A stretch of 22,314 nucleotides of DNA, taken from a virus. The stretch covers positions 1 to 22,314 of IMG/VR virus record IMGVR_UViG_3300031576_000787. One strand, given 5' to 3'. Positions 1-6,524 of this stretch are shown here, one piece after another. The notes beneath the pieces are model-generated. The model saw only the letters and a program-made list of their open reading frames with translations, was not told where the DNA came from and made no database searches. The position numbers and the translations under genes are program-made. How positions within the stretch are numbered: the first letter of the stretch is position 1; each line of letters opens with the position of its first letter.

Positions 1-140
1 CCACCTGGGTATTGCCGAAGGCAAAGACCTATTGGATGATGGTTCAATAAGTATCGCTAGCCGTTCTACTATCGGGATTGGGCGGGCCGGAGACCCCTCC
101 GACCGGCCAAATTCATAGAAAAGGCTTGTAGGGGGCGGTT

Positions 141-530
141 TTAGGGGGTCCGCCAGCCCCTGACGGGGTGAAGCGGACAGCTAGTGCAAGGGCAGTTGCG
201 AACCCGGTCCTGTGGCCCCGGATCGTCATACCCCCCAACGCAGTCCCGGCAGATATCCTTGATGACGGCTGGCAGACCGACCTCCCTTGATTTCGAGCGG
301 GCCACCTTGTAGCGCTCTTCGGCGATGCGCCGTTGCTCGCCGCCGTCCGGGCTACCCCGATTCGCCAGCACTTTCTCCAGGTCCCAGTAGTACGCCCTGA
401 GCGCCTTGGTCAGTGATTTTGGGGCGCGCTTCGCTTTTTCGATCGGGTTGAGTTTCTCGATGCGCTCGCCCGCGGCGAATTTGGCTCGGCGGCTCTCCCG
501 TGCGAGCGCGAGATTGGCTTCTCTTTCCAT
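141..530 (-). CDS. Small phage protein with C-terminal cysteine cluster
   Basis: A 129-residue protein. The N-terminal two thirds is charged and probably helical. The C-terminal part carries the cysteine pattern CRDC...NCPCTSCPLHP at about residues 93-122. That Cys-x2-Cys...Cys-x-Cys-x2-Cys-Pro-Leu arrangement is recurrent in small uncharacterised phage proteins and looks like a zinc-binding knuckle. The ATG at 530 has an AGGAG six bases upstream, which supports the start. The gene runs leftward, opposite to the late operon, with the gpG-like gene upstream on the same strand across a 198-bp gap that holds no convincing gene. Function unknown; a DNA- or RNA-binding role is only a guess. Confidence 0.7.
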   Translation of the reverse strand: MEREANLALARESRRAKFAAGERIEKLNPIEKAKRAPKSLTKALRAYYWDLEKVLANRGSPDGGEQRRIAEERYKVARSKSREVGLPAVIKDICRDCVGGYDDPGPQDRVRNCPCTSCPLHPVRGWRTP

Positions 531-728
531 TGCCCGCTCCTTGTTGGCCGATGCGGCTCACTAGGGACTGTACATTTTTACATGTCTGAGTGAACAGCGG
601 CCAGAATTTTTGATGCGCTTCACCTCCATCAACAAGGCCGGCGACGCGCCGGCCGCTGCGCCGCGGAAGCAGTAAGGGCCGCGTCGATACAGCCCTCGTT
701 TGCGCCACGTGGAACAATCCGCGCCGGG

Positions 729-1214
729 TCAGACTGGTCCGTCCCAGGATTTGCTCAGAAACTCGTTCACGACTCTGATCAGTTCGAGTTTGTCGGCATC
801 CGAGGCGCCAAGGTAAGGGCGGGCTGGAATGGTGACCGATTTCTTTTGCACCCAGTTCTTCCCGATCTTAAAGCGCAGGTATCCGTCGCCCTTCGCCTTG
901 ATCGTCCCGCCGAGCTGGTGGATGCGCGCATAGGGCAGGTTCGTGCCGATCGCGACGTTCTCCGATGTGGCGCGATAGGTGATCGAGCCGCGCAGCCGAT
1001 TTGTGAGGGCGAGCGTTCGCCCGCCGCTCTCTGCCACGCGCCGGCTCGGTATCCACGGCACGCCCTCGGGCGATTGACCGGCCCGGAAGCGGAGCGCCGT
1101 GCCGGTCTTGATAACGCGGCCCAGGCCGCCCATCATTCGCTTCAGGTCGTCTCCCACGAATGCGGTGCGAAGGCGGAAGATTGCTTCGCGGACCTTCGCA
1201 TCGTCGAAAGTGAT
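729..1214 (-). CDS. Phage virion morphogenesis protein (Mu gpG / P2 gpS-like), start codon abnormal
   Basis: Head-tail completion family protein. The core shows the family pattern: RFRAGQSPEGVPWIPSRR, LTNRLRGSITY, NLPYARIHQLGGTI and a final RPYLGAS segment. The first ordinary start in frame is GTG at 1157 (142 residues), but family-like N-terminal sequence (ITFDDAKVREAIFRLRTAF) continues upstream to 1214. There the codon is ATC, directly after an in-frame TAA. An AGGA lies about ten bases before the ATC. Either ATC is a rare non-AUG start, or the original start was lost by mutation or rearrangement. In Mu this gene lies just before protease I on the same strand; here it precedes protease I but points away from it. 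Family assignment is firm, the 5' end is not. Confidence 0.78.
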   Translation of the reverse strand: MTFDDAKVREAIFRLRTAFVGDDLKRMMGGLGRVIKTGTALRFRAGQSPEGVPWIPSRRVAESGGRTLALTNRLRGSITYRATSENVAIGTNLPYARIHQLGGTIKAKGDGYLRFKIGKNWVQKKSVTIPARPYLGASDADKLELIRVVNEFLSKSWDGPV

Positions 1215-1365
1215 TTAGGTTGAATCCTGGAAGCCGCAAGGCTCTCCGGGATTAGCATCGTTTCCTAAAATGGATTAAAGGCTTTCACGCTCGCGCTCTA
1301 GCACGATCCGGTCTGCTGAATTTCAATCTCAGAGACCGATCAACGATGTCGAAGAAGCTGCGCGC
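1215..1365 (+). promoter_or_regulatory. Divergent intergenic region with possible late promoter
   Basis: This 151-bp gap separates the leftward gpG-like gene from the rightward structural operon, so any promoter for the operon visible here must lie in it. The best -10 candidate is TAAAAT at 1266-1271. The sequence about 17 bp upstream is a poor -35, which would fit an activator-dependent late promoter of the Mu type, but no activator site was recognised. A small hairpin AGCC-GCAA-GGCT lies near 1233-1244. No open frame of note. Confidence 0.25.
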
Positions 1366-2481
1366 ATGAAGTCGATCCAGTGCTTCAAAGCTGGCCGGCA
1401 TCCTGCGTCGAACGGGAAAACCTATCCGTTCACTCCGGCGATGGTGCAAGCCATCGCCGATGCCTATTCGCCGGAGCTGCACGAGGCGCCGTTCGTCGTC
1501 GGTCACCCGAAGGCCGACGCGCCCGCTTACGGATGGGCCAAGAAGCTGAGCGTCATCGACGGCCACCTGGTCGCCGAGCCGCACCAGGTCAACCAGGAAT
1601 TCGCCGAGCTGGTGAACACCGGCGCGTTCAAGAAGGTCAGCCTGGCGCTCTACGCGCCCGACGATCCGAACAACCCGAAGCCGGGCGGCTACTACGTGCG
1701 GCACATCGGATTCCTGGGCGCGCAGCCGCCGGCCATCAAGGGTCTGAAGAACGCCGAGTTCGCCGACAACGCCGAAGGCGTCATCGAGTTCATGGACTGG
1801 ACGACGCGCGACATCGCTTCGATCTTTCGCGGCATCCGCGATTTTCTGATCGGCAAGTACGGCCAGGAAGACGCCGACAAGGCGATCCCGAGCTACCTCA
1901 TCGACAGCATTCAGACGGACGCGGTAACCGATCCCGCGCCCATACCTTCTTTTCAGGAGACCAACGACGTGCTCACCAAAGAACAGCTCGAAGCGCAGAA
2001 GCGCGAGCAGGACGCCAAGGCCGAAGAACAGCGCAAGCAGGACATCGCGTTCGCCGAGCGCGAGAAGAAGATCAAGACCGACGAAGCCGCAGCGCGGCGC
2101 ACCGCGATCAGCGCCGAGGTCAAGGCGCTGGTCACCGCCGGCAAGATCCTGCCGAAAGACGAGGCCGGCCTGGTCGCGTTCATGGAGACGCTGCCCGCCG
2201 ACGCGAAGATCGAGTTCGCGGATGCTGGCACGGGCGACAAGAAGGTCAACACGCCGACGATCGACTGGCTGCGCGGTTTTCTCAAGACGCTGCCCAAGGC
2301 CGTCGAGTTCAAGGAGCGCGGCGCCGGTGACGCCGTCGAGCTGAGCGAAGACCCCGCGACGCAAGCGGCGCAGCTCGCGCAGCTCGCCATCGAGTTCACC
2401 GAAGCAGAGGCCAAGGCTGGCCGCACAGTGAACGCCGGCCAGGCAGTCGCGCACGCCAAGGCGAAGCTGCAGATCGCCTGA
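1366..2481 (+). CDS. Mu gpI-like prohead protease / scaffold protein
   Basis: A 371-residue protein matching the Mu I protease-scaffold family. The N-terminal half carries the signature AGRHPASNGKTYPFT, then HEAPFVVGHPKADAPAYGW, and GGYYVRHIGFLGAQPPAIKGL near residues 106-127. The C-terminal half, from about residue 190, is a charged coiled-coil region (KEQLEAQKREQDAKAEEQRKQ) typical of internal scaffolds. Family knowledge: the protease matures the prohead, and the C-terminal scaffold is often also made as a separate internal product. The ATG at 1366 has only a weak ribosome site; an ATG at 1346 is out of frame. First gene of the rightward late operon. Confidence 0.92.
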   Translation: MKSIQCFKAGRHPASNGKTYPFTPAMVQAIADAYSPELHEAPFVVGHPKADAPAYGWAKKLSVIDGHLVAEPHQVNQEFAELVNTGAFKKVSLALYAPDDPNNPKPGGYYVRHIGFLGAQPPAIKGLKNAEFADNAEGVIEFMDWTTRDIASIFRGIRDFLIGKYGQEDADKAIPSYLIDSIQTDAVTDPAPIPSFQETNDVLTKEQLEAQKREQDAKAEEQRKQDIAFAEREKKIKTDEAAARRTAISAEVKALVTAGKILPKDEAGLVAFMETLPADAKIEFADAGTGDKKVNTPTIDWLRGFLKTLPKAVEFKERGAGDAVELSEDPATQAAQLAQLAIEFTEAEAKAGRTVNAGQAVAHAKAKLQIA

Positions 2482-2512
2482 TCAACCCCAACACGACAAC
2501 AACGAGGCACGC

Positions 2513-2887
2513 ATGGCAAATCCGAACCTGATCCGCAACTTCAAAGCCGAAGCCGCCGTCGGTAAATTTCTCATCGTCAAGCTCGGCGCCGCCGATGGCC
2601 AGGTGCTGCAAGGTGCGGCCGTCGCCGACAAGCTGATCGGCGTGAGCACTGACATCGACGCGGCGATCAACGAACGCTGCGACGTGATTCTCGACGGCGT
2701 CGCCGACGTGATCTACGGCGCCGCCGTGACGCGCGGCGATCTGCTCACGACTGACGCGAACGGCAAGGCCGTGACGGCCGCGCCGGGCGCCGGAGTCAAC
2801 AACCGTGTGATCGGCACCGCGTTGGTCTCCGGCGTCCTGAACGACGTCGGCCAGGTCAACATCATGCCGAGCATGATGCAGGGCTGA
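2513..2887 (+). CDS. Capsid cement / decoration protein (DUF2190-like)
   Basis: A 124-residue protein, mostly beta-rich and small-residue rich. It follows the DUF2190-type capsid-cement pattern: an N-terminal NFKAEAAV...FLIVKLGA, a middle LIGVSTDIDAA, then GDLLTTDANGKAVTAAPG and a closing VIGTALVSG. Such proteins stabilise the expanded head from outside. Its place between protease and major capsid fits this. The ATG at 2513 follows a GAGG about seven bases upstream. Confidence 0.8.
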   Translation: MANPNLIRNFKAEAAVGKFLIVKLGAADGQVLQGAAVADKLIGVSTDIDAAINERCDVILDGVADVIYGAAVTRGDLLTTDANGKAVTAAPGAGVNNRVIGTALVSGVLNDVGQVNIMPSMMQG

Positions 2888-2927
2888 TCGGCACTCACTC
2901 AGAGAACCCCCAGGAGAACCACGCAAC

Positions 2928-4001
2928 ATGAAAACGAATCGTCTCAGTCACTTCTTCACCGCCCTGATCGTCGTCGCTGCGTTCGGCGCCTGGTCGTTCG
3001 GGGTGCTGCCCGATGCTGCCGCTGGCAGCATCCCGCTGATGTTCGCGGTCACCGGCGCTTTCCCGGTGAACCCCGAGCTGACGGCCATCGCGCTCGCGTA
3101 TCAGAACCCGGAGGCGGCGCTCATTGCCGACAGGGTGTTGCCGCGCGTTCCCACGGCGAAGAAGTTCAAGTACATCAAGTACACCACCGAGCAGGGCTAC
3201 ACGGTGCCGGACACCAAGATCGGCCGCAAGAGCGAGCCGAACATGGTGGACTTCGGCGGCACCGACGTGACCGATGAGTGCGTGGACTTCGGCCTGGACG
3301 ACATGGTGCCCAACGACGAGGTCGAGGCGTTCGACGCGATGGTGAAGCCGGCGAGCGGCGGGCCGCTGAATCCGATGGCGGTTTCGACGATGATGCTCAC
3401 CGGCCTGGTGCTGCTCGATCGCGACGTCCGCGTCGCGGCCCAGGTGTTTGCCCTGGCGACGTATCCCGCCGCCAACCGCGTGACGCTGGCGGGCGCGACG
3501 CAGTGGTCCGACGAAGCGGCCAGCAATCCGCTCAAGGCGATCACCGACGCGATGGACGTTCCCCTGGTGCGGCCGAACAAGCTGGTGCTCGGGCAGGCGA
3601 CCTGGACCGCGCTGCGGCGCCATCCGAAGATCGTTCAAGCCATCGGCAAGAGCGCGCAAACGGCCGGCTACGCCGGCCGCCAGGCGGTCGCCGAGCTGCT
3701 CGAGCTGCAGGAGATCATCGTCGGCCAGGCGTTCATCAATACCGCCAAGAAGGGCCAGGCGCCGGTCTACAGCCGCGCCTGGGGCAAGCACGCCGCGCTG
3801 CTGCACATCGACAGCCTGGCGGCGCAAACGCTGCAACCGACCTTCGGCTGGACCGCGCAATGGGGCGGGCGGATGGCCGGCAACATGCCGGAGCCGAAAG
3901 CCGGCCTGCGCGGCAGTCAGCGCATCCGGTCAGGCGAGAGCGTGAAGGAAGTGATCGCGGCCACCGACGCGGCCTACTTCTTCGAGAACGCGGTCGCCTA
4001 A
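2928..4001 (+). CDS. Major capsid protein of Mu-like phage, with hydrophobic N-terminus
   Basis: A 357-residue protein in the position of the Mu major head protein. Recognisable parts are NPELTAIALAYQNPEAALIADRVLPRVP after residue 45, the long central HK97-type body, and a C-terminus ending in a tryptophan-rich TFGWTAQWGG and SVKEVIAATDAAYFFENAVA. Unusually, residues about 9-27 (FFTALIVVAAFGAWSFGVL) form a strongly hydrophobic segment resembling a membrane anchor or signal. It lies upstream of the conserved body and could be removed by the protease encoded upstream. The ATG at 2928 has AGGAG twelve bases before it, so the hydrophobic part appears to be translated. An intrinsic terminator follows the stop. 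Confidence 0.87.
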   Translation: MKTNRLSHFFTALIVVAAFGAWSFGVLPDAAAGSIPLMFAVTGAFPVNPELTAIALAYQNPEAALIADRVLPRVPTAKKFKYIKYTTEQGYTVPDTKIGRKSEPNMVDFGGTDVTDECVDFGLDDMVPNDEVEAFDAMVKPASGGPLNPMAVSTMMLTGLVLLDRDVRVAAQVFALATYPAANRVTLAGATQWSDEAASNPLKAITDAMDVPLVRPNKLVLGQATWTALRRHPKIVQAIGKSAQTAGYAGRQAVAELLELQEIIVGQAFINTAKKGQAPVYSRAWGKHAALLHIDSLAAQTLQPTFGWTAQWGGRMAGNMPEPKAGLRGSQRIRSGESVKEVIAATDAAYFFENAVA

Positions 4002-4030
4002 CCAGCGCCCGGCTGAGCTGATCGAGCAAA

Positions 4031-4055
4031 GGGCCGGGTTCGCCCGGCCCTTTTT
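4031..4055 (+). terminator. Rho-independent terminator after the capsid gene
   Basis: Perfect 8-bp G+C stem GGGCCGGG / CCCGGCCC closed by a TTCG tetraloop and followed at once by TTTTT. It lies 29 bp after the capsid stop and 13 bp before the next start, inside the late operon. It would reduce, or if strong separate, expression of the neck and tail genes relative to capsid. Confidence 0.9.
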
Positions 4056-4068
4056 ACAGGAGACGAGC

Positions 4069-4233
4069 ATGACCACGAAGACCTACCTGGTGAAGTCGGC
4101 AGTCGCCTACGGCACCAACGCCAAGGATCAGCGCCGCTACGAAGAGGGCGAGCAGATAGAGCTGGAAGACGCGGACGCGAAGCCGCTGCTCGCCAGCGGC
4201 GTGATCGAGGCGTCGAAAGCCAAGGCGAAGTGA
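4069..4233 (+). CDS. Small conserved Mu-like protein in the neck region
   Basis: A 54-residue protein beginning MTTKTYLVKSAVAYG and containing RRYEEGEQIELEDADAKPLLASGVIEA. This compact pattern (a short strand, then a 'y.eGe.ieL.d.da..Ll..G.ie' motif) recurs in small proteins coded between capsid and DUF1320 in Mu-like phages; its function is not established. The ATG at 4069 has AGGAGA about seven bases upstream. It sits immediately after the terminator, and its stop overlaps the GTG start of the next gene as GTGA. Confidence 0.72.
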   Translation: MTTKTYLVKSAVAYGTNAKDQRRYEEGEQIELEDADAKPLLASGVIEASKAKAK

Positions 4234-4658
4234 ACCGGAATTTTTTCAACCGCGAGTGTCAAGCGTGTGGGGGAGCCGCCCGTCAGGCGGCTTCGTTCAT
4301 CGCCATCGCGGCGATCCTCTTCATCCAGAGTTGCGCGAGCGTACCGCAGGCGTCGCGCGTTCCTCTGCACGTCTACCAGGACGACAAGACCGTCGTCAGC
4401 CTGTGGGACGGCGAGTGCCAGGAAGAAGTCGCGGCGCTGATCGCGCGCGCGGCGCCCGCTTATCGCGATCGTTTCCGCAACCTCACGAGCACCTTCACGC
4501 TGCAGAGCGGCGCGCGCCAGGACTTCGCCGGCTGCTGGATGGAGCTGACCGACGCCGAGACGCGCGGCCAGGGGGGGGCGTTCAGCATGCTGTTCGAGGA
4601 CGGCGACCAGCACGTCGTGCCGAAAGCAATGTTCAAGGCGCGCGCCGGGACGATCTGA
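4230..4658 (+). CDS. Predicted phage lipoprotein
   Basis: A 142-residue protein starting at GTG 4230, overlapping the previous stop as GTGA. After a polar N-terminus comes a hydrophobic stretch (ASFIAIAAILFIQSC, about residues 21-35) ending in a lipobox-like I-Q-S-Cys, then a soluble domain of about 107 residues. Cys is the likely lipidated residue. Known phage lipoproteins include outer-membrane spanin subunits and superinfection-exclusion or receptor-blocking proteins. None can be assigned here, and the soluble domain is larger than most o-spanins. The gene contains a G8 run at 4571-4578, so slippage could switch it off. No homologue recognised. Confidence 0.62.
   Translation: MNRNFFNRECQACGGAARQAASFIAIAAILFIQSCASVPQASRVPLHVYQDDKTVVSLWDGECQEEVAALIARAAPAYRDRFRNLTSTFTLQSGARQDFAGCWMELTDAETRGQGGAFSMLFEDGDQHVVPKAMFKARAGTI
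4571..4578 (+). repeat. G8 homopolymer inside the lipoprotein gene
   Basis: Eight consecutive G residues within the codons for Gln-Gly-Gly-Ala. Gain or loss of one G would truncate or change the last 28 or so residues. A candidate slippage site; it could also be a place for sequencing error, although the frame is intact as given. Confidence 0.85.
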
Positions 4659-4662
4659 GCTG

Positions 4663-5094
4663 ATGGGCTACGCAACCAAGCAGAACATGATCGACCGCTT
4701 CGACCAGGCTGAGCTGATCCAGCTCACCGATCGCGGCGTGCCGCCCACCGGCGCGATCGTTGACGCGGTGTTGAACAGTGCTCTGGCCGACGCCGACGCG
4801 GAGATCGACGGCTACCTGGTGGGCGCGTACCAACTCCCGCTTTCGAGCGTGCCGAAGAACCTGACGATGCTGGCGTGCGACATCGCACGCTACAAGCTGT
4901 ACGACGACCGCGCGACCGAGCATGTGCGGCAGAGGTACGACGATGCAGTCAAGTACCTGGTGCGCGTCGGCAAGGGCGAGTTGTCGCTCGGCCTGGACGC
5001 GACGGATCAGCCGGCGCCGTCGAGCAACGCGCCGATGGTGGACGGCCCGGAGCGCACGTTCTCGCGCGACAAACTGAGCGACTACACGCGGTGA
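4663..5094 (+). CDS. DUF1320 neck protein (Mu gp36-like)
   Basis: A 143-residue protein matching DUF1320 / Mu gp36. It starts MGYATKQNMIDRFDQAELIQLTDR and continues with DAVLNSALADADAEIDGYLVGAYQLPL, LTMLACDIARYKLY and a RYDDAVKYLVRVGKGELSLGL segment. These helical proteins act at the head-tail connector in the way of gp6-type adaptors. It starts four bases after the lipoprotein stop, so the two are probably translationally coupled, and it ends one base before the gp37-like gene. Confidence 0.9.
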   Translation: MGYATKQNMIDRFDQAELIQLTDRGVPPTGAIVDAVLNSALADADAEIDGYLVGAYQLPLSSVPKNLTMLACDIARYKLYDDRATEHVRQRYDDAVKYLVRVGKGELSLGLDATDQPAPSSNAPMVDGPERTFSRDKLSDYTR

Positions 5095-5095
5095 C

Positions 5096-6316
5096 ATGGG
5101 CATCAAGAGTGTCGAGGATCAGCTCCTTGCGAAAATCACCGCGGCTCTCACGGTCGCCGGCCAATCGAAAGTCAAGACCGTCGATGTGCTGCCGAGCGAT
5201 TGGGACAAGGACATGCTGAGGAAATTCGCGGCTGTCGCGCCTGCGGTGCTCATCGCGTTCTCCGGCGGCCAGGTCAAGGATCTCGGCGCGAACGACGCGG
5301 TGTCGCTCGATGCGCAGTGGTCGGTGATCGCGGTGACGGCGCACGCGAGCGGCAACGCCGCCAGGCGGCGCGGCGACAGCCAGCAGATTGGCGCGTTCGA
5401 GATCTGCGAGCGCCTGGTGCCCGAGCTGCACGGCTTCACGGTTCCCGACGAAGGCTCGCTCAACCTGGTCGCGATCGAGAACCTGTGGTCGGGCGAGATC
5501 GAGAAACAAGGGCTGGCGGTCTACGCGATGCGCTTCGGCCTGCTGATGTCGTTCCCGCTCGTCGCCGACGAATCCGGCATGGGCATCTTCCTCACGTTCG
5601 ACGGCAAGTACGATCTTCCCCCGCGCGAGCTGTATCTGTCGCTGCCGGGCGGCGCGGGCAACTACGCGAGCACGCCCGACAGCCAGGCCATCAGCATCGC
5701 CGGGGATCTCGACATCCGCGTGCGCGTGGCGCTCGATGACTGGACACCAGCGGCCGAGCAGATGCTCGCGGCGAAGTTCGGCGTCGCCAATCAGGGCAGC
5801 TACCGCCTGTCGGTGCTGCCCGGCGGGCAGTTGCGCTTCGGCTACAGCACCACCGGCGCGAACGCGTTCAACCGTGATTCGACCGCCGCGTGCGGCTTCC
5901 AGGACGGCACGGCGCATTGGGTGCGCTGCACGGCGGACGTAGACAACGGCGCCGCCGGCCATGACGTGAAGTTCTACAAGTCCGACGACTACGATCCCGC
6001 GACCGGCGCGGGAGCATGGACGCAGATCGGCGCGACGGTGGTGACGGCCGGCGTCATCGCGATCTTCGACGGCAACGCCGCGCTCGCGCTCGGCGCCGAC
6101 AGCGCGGGCGCATCGAGCGCCGCCGGCAAGCTGCTGCGCGCGCGCCTGCTGAACGGCATCAACGGCGTGCTCGCTGCGGAGTTCCGCGCCGACGACGCCA
6201 CGCCCAACACCGTGGCCTTCGCCTCGAAAGCGACCGGCGAAATCTGGACCCGCCAGGGCGCGGCCGTGATCGCCGACGACTTCGCGGCCGAAGACACCGT
6301 ATCTCTGCCGCAATAA
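5096..6316 (+). CDS. DUF1834 (Mu gp37-like) protein fused to a LamG/ConA-like domain
   Basis: A 406-residue protein of two parts. Residues 1 to about 155 match DUF1834 / Mu gp37, a tail-terminator or neck protein: N-terminal SVEDQLLAKITAAL, a WSVIAVTAHASGN strand region, and a C-terminal EKQGLAVYAMRFGLLMSF. From about residue 176 follows a second domain of about 220 residues with the look of a laminin-G / concanavalin-A-like jelly roll: GNYASTPDSQAISIAGDLDIRVRV split over strands, then LAAKFGVANQGSYRLSVLPGG and a repeated beta pattern to the end. Ordinary gp37 proteins end near residue 160, so this is a fusion. The extra domain could bind glycans on cells or mucus. The first domain is firm, the second is by pattern only. 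Confidence 0.8.
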   Translation: MGIKSVEDQLLAKITAALTVAGQSKVKTVDVLPSDWDKDMLRKFAAVAPAVLIAFSGGQVKDLGANDAVSLDAQWSVIAVTAHASGNAARRRGDSQQIGAFEICERLVPELHGFTVPDEGSLNLVAIENLWSGEIEKQGLAVYAMRFGLLMSFPLVADESGMGIFLTFDGKYDLPPRELYLSLPGGAGNYASTPDSQAISIAGDLDIRVRVALDDWTPAAEQMLAAKFGVANQGSYRLSVLPGGQLRFGYSTTGANAFNRDSTAACGFQDGTAHWVRCTADVDNGAAGHDVKFYKSDDYDPATGAGAWTQIGATVVTAGVIAIFDGNAALALGADSAGASSAAGKLLRARLLNGINGVLAAEFRADDATPNTVAFASKATGEIWTRQGAAVIADDFAAEDTVSLPQ

Positions 6317-6329
6317 CCAGGAGAAATTC

Positions 6330-6518
6330 GTGGACAACAGAATCTACGTGGTGCCCGCCAAGGGCCTGACCGTGATCAACCCGGCGAACAACCAGGCGCT
6401 GCCGACCGAGGGCGCCGAGGTCGAGATGACGCCGTACTGGCAGCGGCGCATCAACGAAGGCGACGTGGTTCAGGTTGCCGAGGGCAAGGCGCCCGCCAAA
6501 GCGAAGACCAAGGAGTAA
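6330..6518 (+). CDS. DUF2635 protein (Mu gp38-like)
   Basis: A 62-residue protein. It shows the DUF2635 pattern: a short N-terminal YVVPAKGLTVINP, then LPTEGAEVEMTPYWQRRINEGDVVQV. The C-terminus is Lys/Ala-rich. Function unknown, but the gene almost always sits directly before the sheath gene in Mu-like phages, as here. Starts at GTG 6330 with AGGAGA eight bases upstream. Confidence 0.85.
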   Translation: MDNRIYVVPAKGLTVINPANNQALPTEGAEVEMTPYWQRRINEGDVVQVAEGKAPAKAKTKE

Positions 6519-6524
6519 GCGCAC

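Noticed and set aside
1-140. Imperfect inverted repeat GGCCGG...CCGGCC near 90-112 as a terminator
   Set aside because: The stem is bulged and no T-run follows on either strand. I see no gene or clear signal in 1-140.
613-675. Short rightward frame MRFTSINKAGDAPAAAPRKQ in the gap between the two leftward genes
   Set aside because: Only 20 codons, no ribosome site and no recognisable family. It could be the tail of a lost gene, but nothing supports that.
352-717. Leftward 121-codon frame overlapping the Cys-cluster gene
   Set aside because: More than half is the same DNA as the 141-530 gene in another frame; the remainder has no family pattern.
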